DNA of 64,000 bases from Gammaproteobacteria bacterium (GTDB taxonomy: Bacteria; Pseudomonadota; Gammaproteobacteria; Enterobacterales; Alteromonadaceae), in NCBI GenBank assembly GCA_018222405.1, contig JAAFAI010000002.1, positions 248,001 through 312,000 of the forward strand, written 5' to 3'. Of this stretch, positions 8,379 to 16,396 are shown one piece after another. How positions within the stretch are numbered: the stretch's first letter is position 1; each line of letters opens with the position of its first letter. The position numbers and the translations under genes were made by a program. A model generated the notes under the pieces. That model ran no database searches. It saw only the letters and a list, made by a program, of their open reading frames with translations, and had not been told where the DNA came from.

Positions 8379-10265
8379 ATGCTAGAAAGGATCAGAGAAG
8401 GTTCTCAAGGCCCATGGGCGATGGCGATTATTGCCCTGATCGTATTGAGTTTTGTATTTGCTGGGGTTAGCAGCTATGTGTCTTCATCAGGCAGCACTGC
8501 CGCCGCTGAAGTTAACGGTGAGCCAATCAGCCAGCAGGATGTTGAACGCGCCTATCAGGCACAACGTGCCCGTCTGGAAGCGCAGTTTGGTGAAGGGATC
8601 AGCGCCTTATTCAGCGATGAAAACTACCTGCGTGATTTCCGCATGAACGTGCTGGACCGCCTGATTGCCGACACATTAATTGAACAGAAAGCTAAAGAGC
8701 TGGGCATGCGGGTGTCAGATAAGCAAATCCGTGATGCTATTACTGCGATGCCTGAGTTTCAGACCGAAGGTAGCTTCGACAATGAACGCTATTTAATGCT
8801 GTTGCGTCAAAATGGTTTCCAGCCTGGTGACTTCCGCGATTATATGCGCCAGCAAATGACCCGCGAGCAACTGTCTCGTGCAGTTCAGGCCAGTGATTTC
8901 AGCTTGCCCGAAGAAGTGAGCTTAGCGCATCGCTTGCAGGGACAGACGCGTAATGCCGATTATCTGATTGTAGATTCTGCGCCCTTTGCTGCATCAGTTG
9001 AACTGAGCGATGAAGAGGTTCAGGCGTTTTATGACGAAAATATCTCGCGCTTTGATACCCAGGAAAAAGTTAACCTGGCCTATGTAACTCTGGCGGTAGA
9101 AGACCTGAAAGCTGACGTATCTGTAAGCGAAGAGGAAATCGAGCAGGAATACCAGAACAACATCGCGTTGTATAAAACGACTGAAGAGCGTCGTGTATCG
9201 CACATCCTGATCGAGTTCGGTGATGACAAGGATGCGGCTAAAGAAAAAGCCGAATCTCTGTTAGCCGAAGTTGAGCAAGGCGCCGATTTTGCCGAGCTGG
9301 CCGAAGCTAATTCTGCTGATACGTTTTCTGCTGAGAATGGCGGTGACCTTGACTTTATCACTTCCGGAATGATGGACCCGTCGTTTGACGATGCCGCTTT
9401 TGCTATCAGTAACGTTGGCGAAACCTCTGAGGTTATCGAAACCGAATTTGGTTATCACATTATCAAGCTTACCGATGTGAAGCCGGTAGAAGTCACTCCA
9501 TTAGCAGAAGTACGCGACGAGATTGAAGCGCAACTGCTTACTGACAAAGCTACCGATGAATTCTTTGCCCTGCAATCAGAAATGGCTAACCTGGCGTTTG
9601 AAGTGCCGGATACCCTTGAAGACGTTGCCGGTGCAGTGAATGCTAAAATTAAGGAAACTGGCTTAGTCACTGCTTCAGCGGTACCTGCGGCGCTTAACGT
9701 TCCAGCCGTAACCAGCAAAATGTTTGACCCGGACTTTATTGCCGAAGGGCTTAACAGTGATGTTATTGAGCTAAGCAATGACGAAGTAGCAGTCATCCGC
9801 GTAGTAGGTCATGAGCCACAGCGTACCCAGGCACTGGATGAAGTCAGAACACAAATTCTCGCGCAATTACGTGCCCGTAAAGCGCAGGAGGCAGCAGCTG
9901 AGTGGGCTGACAACGTAGTAGAGCAGGTACAGGCTGGTGAGTCACCTGAACTGACCATTGGTGATGTCACCCTACAATGGCAAAGTAAAGAAGCCATTGC
10001 TCGTAACAGCACGGAGCTACCACGTAATTTGGTAGACACCCTTTTTACCCTGAGTACTGAAGAGGGGAACAACCTCGAAGTGGCTAAGCTGGGTTCAGGT
10101 GATGTTGGTGTAGTACGCCTGACGGCAGTGAACATGCCCGAAGCGCTGGGTGAAGAAGAACTAGCCAGCCTTAAACAGCAGCTGATGACCAATTACAGCC
10201 AGGCTAACTACCAGAGCTTTGTGGATTCATTACGCTCAGCAGCTGATGTAACAGTTAACCTGTAA
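8379..10265 (+). CDS. ppiD: Periplasmic folding chaperone/PPIase-like protein PpiD
   Basis: PpiD is anchored in the inner membrane by one N-terminal helix and helps newly exported proteins leave the Sec translocon. The 628-residue protein has a transmembrane segment at about 13-34, a SurA-N-like chaperone region, and a parvulin domain at about 270-368 (start RRVSHILIEF, end FGYHIIKL), followed by a second chaperone lobe. The length is close to the 623 of E. coli. It follows hupB as in enterics and ends at a strong terminator. Confidence 0.95.
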   Translation: MLERIREGSQGPWAMAIIALIVLSFVFAGVSSYVSSSGSTAAAEVNGEPISQQDVERAYQAQRARLEAQFGEGISALFSDENYLRDFRMNVLDRLIADTLIEQKAKELGMRVSDKQIRDAITAMPEFQTEGSFDNERYLMLLRQNGFQPGDFRDYMRQQMTREQLSRAVQASDFSLPEEVSLAHRLQGQTRNADYLIVDSAPFAASVELSDEEVQAFYDENISRFDTQEKVNLAYVTLAVEDLKADVSVSEEEIEQEYQNNIALYKTTEERRVSHILIEFGDDKDAAKEKAESLLAEVEQGADFAELAEANSADTFSAENGGDLDFITSGMMDPSFDDAAFAISNVGETSEVIETEFGYHIIKLTDVKPVEVTPLAEVRDEIEAQLLTDKATDEFFALQSEMANLAFEVPDTLEDVAGAVNAKIKETGLVTASAVPAALNVPAVTSKMFDPDFIAEGLNSDVIELSNDEVAVIRVVGHEPQRTQALDEVRTQILAQLRARKAQEAAAEWADNVVEQVQAGESPELTIGDVTLQWQSKEAIARNSTELPRNLVDTLFTLSTEEGNNLEVAKLGSGDVGVVRLTAVNMPEALGEEELASLKQQLMTNYSQANYQSFVDSLRSAADVTVNL

Positions 10266-10290
10266 ACGTTACGCTTTGTTCAGATAAACA

Positions 10291-10317
10291 AAAAGCAGGT
10301 CTTAGACCTGCTTTTTT
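10291..10317 (+). terminator. Rho-independent terminator after ppiD
   Basis: An 11-bp stem (AAAAGCAGGTC at 10291-10301 with GACCTGCTTTT at 10305-10315), TTA loop and T run. The A-rich upstream side could also serve the leftward small gene at 10340-10510. Confidence 0.92.
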
Positions 10318-10339
10318 ATGTTTAGCCGAAAACCCGGTG

Positions 10340-10510
10340 TTAGTGAGTGACAAAATACATAAAGGTGAAAAAGACAGCGATGACCGAAGAGATCACCAGA
10401 ATATACTTAAACCCCTGTTTGCCGTCAGCCACACTGTAATTGTTGGCCGTTAAATACCCAAACCACAGCAAGCTTAGGATAAGAGGGATTAAGACAATAA
10501 TTTTTAGCAT
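10340..10510 (-). CDS. Small two-helix inner-membrane protein of unknown function
   Basis: A 56-residue leftward frame with ATG at 10508-10510 and TAA at 10340-10342. The protein begins MLKIIVLIPLILSLLWFGYL and ends FFTFMYFVTH, giving two hydrophobic segments (about 3-20 and 37-53) joined by a short loop with the charged GKQGFK motif. The pattern of a membrane hairpin, the aromatic belt residues and the clean fit between two terminators support a real gene. I do not recognise a named family. It ends opposite the ppiD terminator. Confidence 0.65.
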   Translation of the reverse strand: MLKIIVLIPLILSLLWFGYLTANNYSVADGKQGFKYILVISSVIAVFFTFMYFVTH

Positions 10511-10603
10511 AATGATGTTACCCGCTAAACAAACCTAAAATCGATACGTTAAGTGTTTCCTGATGGACCAATAATATCAAGCACTAATCGAGGATTAACG
10601 CAT

Positions 10604-11731
10604 TCAGGTGTGTCGCTTCAGACCGAATGCAAGCCGTAGCCAGCCGGTCGGACGGATGACAAAATAACACAGACCGGCAGTCAGGGTAAAAGCCAGCACC
10701 AGTACGCTCAATGATTTGACTGCAATACCAGCTTCCCACTGAACGATATAGTAGGCGAGCACTACTATGACCGTCTGATGTAAAATATAAAACGGATAGA
10801 TTAACTCATTGGCCTGGCGCAACCAGGCCGGGGAGTGATTCAGGTAATGTCCGGCATAACCGAGCAAAACCAGCATGCCGCTCCAGGAGAGTAACGCCGT
10901 TAACGCCCACCAGATTTGCCATCTGACGGAAAGCGAGCCAATAAAGCTGAAATCACCAAGATAGTATATATAGAACACCAGGCTGCTGACTATAAATCCA
11001 TACAGATTAACTCGACGATGGCGGGCGACAGACTGCCAGATTGCCTGGCGGGACATAAACAACATTCCCGTGATAAAAAATGCCAGATAGAAAACCGACA
11101 CCGACAGGTTTTCAATCGCCCCGTCCTGTTCGGGATAATAGAGCTTGAAGAAACACCTTACAGATACGAGTACCACGCCAGACAGCATAAGACCAAATGG
11201 GCGATGCGACAGCTTTTCAAAGCTCTCTAGCAGCGATTGGCCGGCAGATGTACTCAGTGCCGTTTTTAACAGGATGGCCAGGAGCATAAATATGATCAGG
11301 AACTCTATAAACCACAGGTGCTTGTTATCGAATATCAGCAATCGCTGTTGGTAGGCGTCTAGCAGTGAAGCATACTGCTCCGGGGCTTCAAAATAAGCCT
11401 GAGGGGGCGTAATAAACATCATTGCCAGCAATAGGGGCAGTAACAGCCGCTTTGACTTACTCAGCAAAAATGCCTTAATGCTGATCCGGTTGAGCAGAAT
11501 GATGCTGCCGGCACCGGCTATCAAAAACAAGACCGGTAACCGAAGCTGCTCAAAATAAACCATGATATCGTCGAGTAATTTGCTCGACTCGCTATTCGTA
11601 ATATGCCAGTTATCGCCATTAAACGGCATGAACACGTGGTGCATAAACACCGCGACAATCAGTATCACGCGCAGCCAGTCGAGCTCTGCATAACGTTGGG
11701 GGGTCACTTCCATGAATACCGGATCCTGCAT
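10604..11731 (-). CDS. Acyltransferase family 3 membrane protein (OpgC/OafA type)
   Basis: A 375-residue polytopic membrane protein with about ten hydrophobic segments. The N-terminus holds the family signature ELDWLRVILIVAVFMHHVF, with the Arg and the helix-1 His pair that are conserved in acyltransferase-3 proteins. Members transfer acetyl, succinyl or other acyl groups to surface sugars, including osmoregulated glucans (OpgC), O-antigen and exopolysaccharide. The substrate here cannot be read from sequence. The start could be M1 (11731) or M7 (11713). It is leftward like the lipid genes that precede it, but 87 bases separate it from its neighbour. Confidence 0.8.
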   Translation of the reverse strand: MQDPVFMEVTPQRYAELDWLRVILIVAVFMHHVFMPFNGDNWHITNSESSKLLDDIMVYFEQLRLPVLFLIAGAGSIILLNRISIKAFLLSKSKRLLLPLLLAMMFITPPQAYFEAPEQYASLLDAYQQRLLIFDNKHLWFIEFLIIFMLLAILLKTALSTSAGQSLLESFEKLSHRPFGLMLSGVVLVSVRCFFKLYYPEQDGAIENLSVSVFYLAFFITGMLFMSRQAIWQSVARHRRVNLYGFIVSSLVFYIYYLGDFSFIGSLSVRWQIWWALTALLSWSGMLVLLGYAGHYLNHSPAWLRQANELIYPFYILHQTVIVVLAYYIVQWEAGIAVKSLSVLVLAFTLTAGLCYFVIRPTGWLRLAFGLKRHT

Positions 11732-11818
11732 ATAGAGGTCAAAGGATTGAAACCCCTATGCTATCTAAATTTCGGCTGTTTATTCGTTGGATGTATGTAA
11801 GTAATTGTAAATATATAT

Positions 11819-12376
11819 TTATTCTGCTTCCTGGTAGGCTGTGTTTAACCAGCTTATGAGCTCATCGTCAATCTGCTCTGGTGCCGTAATACGCACTCTG
11901 AAAGGCGTCATTTTGCCTGGTGGCAGCTTCTCCAGCCTATTGCCTTCACTTAATGAGCGACTGTTTATGCCTATTTCCACCGCGGTTTTGGTGGCTGGGC
12001 CAATCATGGCAAACTGTTTACTTCTGCGGTAGCTGATGTACGTTTTCTTGGGAGCGGTTTCAAAAGCACCAAAAGTATTAAGCGCTTCCAGTAACGCTTC
12101 ATGGATAGGACGCAAGTGCGCTTTGTTACCAGTATAGATGAGGTCCAGTGGCGGCGTATCACTAGCGGGGGGATTTGACGCCTGCTTAGCCATGTGGGCA
12201 ATTAGGTTGGCGTTGCCATGGCCCAATCCTAAATCGGCCTTGAGCATTTTTACCACATCGGTGTGTTTGGTCAGGCCGCTATTATTCACCAGCATAATTA
12301 ATTCACTGAGTGATTTACCGGTGGTTTTTTCAATGTTGTGGATCTGTGTTGCCTGAGCCCGCTCCATGCTTGCCAT
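11819..12376 (-). CDS. DUF4287 and DUF5655 domain-containing protein
   Basis: A 185-residue soluble protein. The first ~55 residues (IEKTTGKSLSELI... then KMLKADLGLGHGNANLIAHM) have the helical pattern of DUF4287. Residues ~80-185 match DUF5655, a predicted transport-associated or small-molecule-binding fold (KTYISYRRSKQFAMIGPATK). No catalytic motif is apparent and no function is established. ATG codons for M1 and M4 are both possible starts. No tight coupling to the flanking genes is seen. Confidence 0.7.
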   Translation of the reverse strand: MASMERAQATQIHNIEKTTGKSLSELIMLVNNSGLTKHTDVVKMLKADLGLGHGNANLIAHMAKQASNPPASDTPPLDLIYTGNKAHLRPIHEALLEALNTFGAFETAPKKTYISYRRSKQFAMIGPATKTAVEIGINSRSLSEGNRLEKLPPGKMTPFRVRITAPEQIDDELISWLNTAYQEAE

Positions 12377-12459
12377 ATCATTAAACCCTCTAAGTTGGCT
12401 TGAATGGTTACTATAGCAAGGCCGTTGGTTTTTGCGTAATACCAGATATCAGAAGGGCA

Positions 12460-12490
12460 GGGCCAACGGTTTTGCTAGTAGCATTGGCCC
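12460..12490 (-). other. Hairpin downstream of the olsF-type gene
   Basis: GGGCCAA (12460-12466) pairs with TTGGCCC (12484-12490). A related CCGTTGG at 12422-12428 could pair with CCAACGG at 12463-12469 as an alternative. No T run follows on either strand, so a factor-independent terminator is not clear. Confidence 0.3.
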
Positions 12491-12503
12491 TTAGAAATCC
12501 AAG

Positions 12504-14222
12504 TTAAGCCGTTTTATCGAACTGATGGCACTGAATATAACGTTTGCGTTTCTTCGGTAATAACTGGTCGGTGTCAACCACCACCAGGCCATCCACACAG
12601 TCGCAAAAGTCCGGGTCAATGTTAAAGTCCAGAAAGGCTACTCCGTCGTGCTCACAGACTTCGGTATATTGCTTATACAGGGTGGGCACGTTCACCCCCA
12701 TATTCGCCAGCAGATGTTTAAGCTGGGTGAACTCTTTCTTGTAGTCCTCGCCTTTAAATTCAGTCAGCGTATCGGTGGACAGAGAAAAGGGGATCTTTGC
12801 CTCAGCTTCACCAAATCTGGCCGGGAAGTGGGTTGCATAAAACTGCACAATGAGCTGCTTGGCCGGCTGCGGATATTTGTCGCTCAGACTCACCGGGCCA
12901 AACAGGTAGCGATAATGTGGGTAGCGGGTTAAGAACGCGCCAATACCGAACCACAGGTAATCAAGACTGCGTTTTCCCCAGTAGCGGGGTTGTACAAAGC
13001 TGCGACCAAGCTCCAGGCCCTGCTCAAACAACTGCGGGTTATGCTGTGCGTAATCAAACAGGGTGGCTGAGTATAAACCCGTTGGGTGGTCGGGCTTGCT
13101 AAGAATTCGTGCATCACCAAATCGATAAGCGCCAACAATTTCCAAGTCGCTTTCATCCCACAGGATAAGGTGATAATAGTGATTATCGTACTTATCGATA
13201 TCACGACGGTGCAGAGTGCCTTCACCCACAGCGCGAAAGGCAATTTCACGCAGACGGCCAATTTCGCGCATGATCACCGAACTGCCCTGATGCAGATATA
13301 AATAGATATGTTTGCCATCAGAAGTCTCGCCTAAGTGCTCACACTGGCGTATAGCCCGGGAGAGCTCCTTGCGGTCTTCAGGCATGGCAATGGCTGCCTG
13401 TGTCGCAAAAATACCCTTACGGTTAGTACCCACACGGTATAAATGACGTTTAAACAGTTTTACCTGATCGGGTAGCGAGATGCTCAGTGACTGGTAGCTG
13501 GAAAAGGGGATCAGCTCACCAATGCGCATCGGCAGTGACTTACGCCGCTGTTTGAACATCTCTTTCACCAGCAGCGCTGTAGCCAGTGGCTTATACACCA
13601 TGGACACACCATAGAATAACGGCGAATTTTTGGCATCAATAAAAATCGGCAGGATAGGGGCTTTGGCTTGCCTTGCGATGCGCAAAAAGCCATTGTGCCA
13701 GTGGGTATCGCGTACACCCTGAGGTCTGAGTCTGGAGACTTCGCCGGCAGGAAAAATTAATACCGCGCCGTCGCTGGCCAGGTGCTCATGAATGGCAGCG
13801 AGGTGTTCTTTGCGGGTGCTGCCCTGCATATTGTTAACCGGCAGCAGCATATCCCGCAGGGGCTCAATGGCCATTAGCATCTGGTTGGCTACTACCTTTA
13901 AATCGCGGCGGATTTCGGAGATCAGCTTGATTAACGCCAGACCATCAATGGAGCCAATCGGGTGATTAGCAATGAGCACCACGCGGCCCTCACAGGGGAT
14001 GCGTTCCCGTTCGGTGTCCCGCACTGAGGTGCTGACATTAAAGTATTCGAGTACCTGCTCGACAAAATCGATGTCGTGGTAGTGAGGGTAGGTCCGTCCA
14101 AAGTCTGCGATATCCCTTTCGTGCAGCAAATGACGCAGTGCAAAGCGCAGGGGTTTGCTTAGCAGGCTGTGCTTGGCGACCTGCGGATAGTACTCATTGA
14201 GCAATTCATCAACAGTAAACAT
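12504..14222 (-). CDS. olsF: Bifunctional ornithine-lipid acyltransferase (OlsF type)
   Basis: A 572-residue fusion of a PlsC-like acyltransferase and a GNAT/OlsB-like acyltransferase. The N-terminal part carries NHPIGSIDG (N86, H87, D93), IFPAGEVSRL and a proline-rich PILPIF motif. The C-terminal part (about 290-460) carries the GNAT features AYRFGDARIL and QPRYWGKRSLDYLW found in OlsB/hemolysin-annotated proteins. In Serratia and Vibrio, OlsF makes ornithine lipid, one domain forming the amide and the other the ester. The phosphorus-free membrane lipid replaces phospholipids when phosphate is short. The possible PHO box upstream agrees with that. Specificity for ornithine is inferred from architecture. 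Confidence 0.75.
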   Translation of the reverse strand: MFTVDELLNEYYPQVAKHSLLSKPLRFALRHLLHERDIADFGRTYPHYHDIDFVEQVLEYFNVSTSVRDTERERIPCEGRVVLIANHPIGSIDGLALIKLISEIRRDLKVVANQMLMAIEPLRDMLLPVNNMQGSTRKEHLAAIHEHLASDGAVLIFPAGEVSRLRPQGVRDTHWHNGFLRIARQAKAPILPIFIDAKNSPLFYGVSMVYKPLATALLVKEMFKQRRKSLPMRIGELIPFSSYQSLSISLPDQVKLFKRHLYRVGTNRKGIFATQAAIAMPEDRKELSRAIRQCEHLGETSDGKHIYLYLHQGSSVIMREIGRLREIAFRAVGEGTLHRRDIDKYDNHYYHLILWDESDLEIVGAYRFGDARILSKPDHPTGLYSATLFDYAQHNPQLFEQGLELGRSFVQPRYWGKRSLDYLWFGIGAFLTRYPHYRYLFGPVSLSDKYPQPAKQLIVQFYATHFPARFGEAEAKIPFSLSTDTLTEFKGEDYKKEFTQLKHLLANMGVNVPTLYKQYTEVCEHDGVAFLDFNIDPDFCDCVDGLVVVDTDQLLPKKRKRYIQCHQFDKTA

Positions 14223-14267
14223 ATTCAGTACACTTCAGGTTATTTCGCCACACGATAGCAACCGTTT

Positions 14268-14285
14268 ATGACGATATGCTCACAG
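14268..14285 (-). promoter_or_regulatory. Candidate PHO box upstream of olsF
   Basis: On the minus strand the two 7-base halves CTGTGAG and TCGTCAT are separated by 4 bases; each matches CTGTCAT at 5 of 7 positions. A TATCGT sequence follows 10 bases later where a -10 box would be, and the olsF start is 46 bases from the box. The spacing is right for PhoB, but the match is imperfect and could be chance. Confidence 0.3.
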
Positions 14286-14322
14286 TTGTATTGCAGTTCC
14301 TTTACATATTCGCCGGGCAGTA

Positions 14323-15123
14323 TCAGGCTGCTTTGCCGGTTTTTATAAAGTCTGCCAGTACCGATACGTTACCAGAGTGCTTGAGATATTCGTTAAAGTG
14401 AATCAGTGAGAGTTCACCACTATTGTCTTCCACCAGTGCCGAGCAGTTTTCTATCCAGTCGCCATCATTGATGTAATGGATACCATTCACCATTAATGAT
14501 TCAGGGTGATGAATATGACCACAGATTATTCCATCGAGGCCTCTCTCTGCAGCGTGACGGCAACCCGCCGCGCGGTAGCGTTCGATAGCTTTATTGGCGC
14601 CCTTGATGTGTTTTTTAATGTATCCGGCCAATGACCAGTAGTGGTTGTTACGCCAGGCTCTGAAACGGTTATACCAGCGATTAAGAAATAACAGTAAGTC
14701 GTATCCTTTATCGCCTATCCAGGCGTGGAATTTGCCCAGTGTGACATCTGCATCAAACTGATCGCCGTGTAATACCAGATAACGCTTCCCATTGGCTGTG
14801 GTATGCACCAGTTCACGCTCAATAGCAATGTCACCAAAGGCCATGCCTGAGTATTTTTGAATGGGGGCATCGTGGTTGCCCGGTAAATACACCACGCGGG
14901 TGCCACTATTACTCATTTGCATGAGTTTGTGCATGACCTGATTGTGAGTATCCGGCCACCGAAACTGCTTTTCCATTTGCCACATATCAACGATGTCGCC
15001 CACCAGATATAAGGTGTCCACCGAAATGCTATGTAAAAACTCAAGCAGGAATTCTGCCTTACAGTCTTTATTACCAAGATGAATATCGGATAACCATACA
15101 GCTTTATAGTGGAGTTTTGCCAT
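14323..15123 (-). CDS. LpxH-like metallophosphoesterase (UDP-2,3-diacylglucosamine diphosphatase family)
   Basis: A calcineurin-type phosphoesterase of 266 residues from the ATG at 15123; a GTG at 15165 would add 14 residues, but the ATG has GGGAA upstream and places the first metal motif at the usual distance. The metal ligands are all present: WLSDIHLG, LVGDIVDMW, LPGNHD, VLHGD and GHIHHP. LpxH cleaves UDP-diacylglucosamine to lipid X in lipid A synthesis. This protein is more divergent than E. coli LpxH, so another pyrophosphate or phospholipid substrate is possible. It lies directly upstream of olsF, about 100 bases away, in the same direction. Confidence 0.7.
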   Translation of the reverse strand: MAKLHYKAVWLSDIHLGNKDCKAEFLLEFLHSISVDTLYLVGDIVDMWQMEKQFRWPDTHNQVMHKLMQMSNSGTRVVYLPGNHDAPIQKYSGMAFGDIAIERELVHTTANGKRYLVLHGDQFDADVTLGKFHAWIGDKGYDLLLFLNRWYNRFRAWRNNHYWSLAGYIKKHIKGANKAIERYRAAGCRHAAERGLDGIICGHIHHPESLMVNGIHYINDGDWIENCSALVEDNSGELSLIHFNEYLKHSGNVSVLADFIKTGKAA

Positions 15124-15245
15124 CACATTTTCCCGGCCAATCGCAACTGGTAAAGTGATTTGCACTTTACTGATGTGGCTTGACAGTTAGGTGACGGAGC
15201 TTTGACTATTCGATGACGAGTTGTTGAAGGTTAAATGACAGGCAT

Positions 15246-15271
15246 AAAAAAAGCGCCGAAGGCGCTTTTTT
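15246..15271 (-). terminator. Rho-independent terminator after rpsT (usable in both directions)
   Basis: AGCGCC and GGCGCT with a 3-base loop (15252-15266), flanked by A and T runs on both sides, so it forms a terminator on either strand. On the minus strand it closes rpsT. Confidence 0.92.
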
Positions 15272-15292
15272 AAACTAAACGTCAGTGGGTGA

Positions 15293-15556
15293 TTAGCCCA
15301 GCGCTTTAATTTGCGCAGCCAGACGGCTCTTATGACGTGCAGCTTTGTTCTTGTGAATCAAACCTTTAGAAGCCATTCTGTCAAGAATTGGAGTTGCAGC
15401 AGACAGTGCAGCCTGGGCACCTTCTTTATCACCAGAGGCGATAGCCGCTACTACTTTTTTAATACTTGTACGAGTCATGGAGCGACGGCTGGCATTATGC
15501 TGGCGACGCTTTTCGGCTTGAATTGCACGTTTCTTAGCAGACTTAATGTTAGCCAA
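15293..15556 (-). CDS. rpsT: 30S ribosomal protein S20
   Basis: An 87-residue basic ribosomal protein of the small subunit, starting (M)[20 protein letters not shown]. The start is TTG at 15554-15556, with GGGAG eight bases upstream. E. coli rpsT also starts with TTG, and the weak start is part of its autogenous control. A longer frame from an ATG 24 bases upstream exists but adds residues absent from the family. The gene is divergent from the CBS-protein gene and has its own promoter. Confidence 0.97.
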   Translation of the reverse strand: MANIKSAKKRAIQAEKRRQHNASRRSMTRTSIKKVVAAIASGDKEGAQAALSAATPILDRMASKGLIHKNKAARHKSRLAAQIKALG

Positions 15557-15599
15557 GGTGTAACTCCCAAAAAAATTCATGTCAAAAACGAGGGTGCGG

Positions 15600-15628
15600 A
15601 TTGTGCCTAGCTATCGGCTAATTGTCAA
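15600..15628 (-). promoter_or_regulatory. rpsT promoter
   Basis: On the minus strand, a perfect TTGACA (15623-15628) and a CACAAT -10 box (15600-15605) are separated by 17 bases. The discriminator that follows is C-rich (CCGCACCC), as expected for a ribosomal gene. The remaining intergenic sequence up to 15847 shows no gene. Confidence 0.7.
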
Positions 15629-15847
15629 ACAATTTATCGCAGCTAAATGTAACTTTCTTCCGCATGGCGCGTAGTATACCTGAGTATGGCCCCCGTGCTC
15701 CAGTAAATATTCGCTGACATTGGTCGTTGACGCAGGTCAATAGCTTATCTGCACAACCGGCGATAATGGTCTACAGTAATCGGAGTAAACCGAGAGTAGA
15801 ACGGTAAGTCTCTGAAATGATAACTAATAAATAACAGGAGTAGGTGA

Positions 15848-16288
15848 ATGTTAACCGTTGCCGATATTATGACCTGCCCGGTAATGCAATTGCATGAAGG
15901 GAATACCTTACACGATGCCCACTATATCACCCGCCATCGCGGCATTCGTCATTTACCCGTGGTAAACAAAGATACGCAAAAAATAATTGGTGTGGTCACG
16001 CAAAAAAGCCTGATAGCCAAAGTGATGAGTCTGATGGTGCTATACGGAAATGAGGCACTTGAGCAGCATGAGAAGCAGACCAATATCATGGAAGTAGCAG
16101 TGTGTGATTTTGATACCGTGAAAGCCGAGGAAACTATCCAGGAGGTCGCGCCATTCTTTTTGCGCAATAAACACGGCTGTTTACCCGTGGTGGACGACGA
16201 AAGCCATGTCATCGGTATCGTTACCTCAACCGATTTCGTTAACCTGTCGATGATGCTGATTGACAAACTGGAGCGATTAGAAAGCTAA
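15848..16288 (+). CDS. CBS-domain pair protein
   Basis: A 146-residue protein made only of two CBS motifs (about 1-60 and 80-146), with repeats such as GIRHLPVVN...IIGVVTQKSL and GCLPVVDDE...VIGIVTSTDF. CBS pairs bind adenine nucleotides and act as energy or redox sensors or as regulatory partners. With no attached catalytic domain, the target is unknown. The ATG has a good AGGAG site. It lies between rpsT (divergent) and murJ (same strand, 108 bases away), and no functional link is evident. Confidence 0.88.
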   Translation: MLTVADIMTCPVMQLHEGNTLHDAHYITRHRGIRHLPVVNKDTQKIIGVVTQKSLIAKVMSLMVLYGNEALEQHEKQTNIMEVAVCDFDTVKAEETIQEVAPFFLRNKHGCLPVVDDESHVIGIVTSTDFVNLSMMLIDKLERLES

Positions 16289-16396
16289 ATATCTCTGTAA
16301 TCCCCAATTATTCATTGATTTCATTGTGGTTACTTAAGGTACAATAACGGCACAAAAGTCGATTGGGGTGTCAGCAGGGCACCGAAAGGGAAGTGT

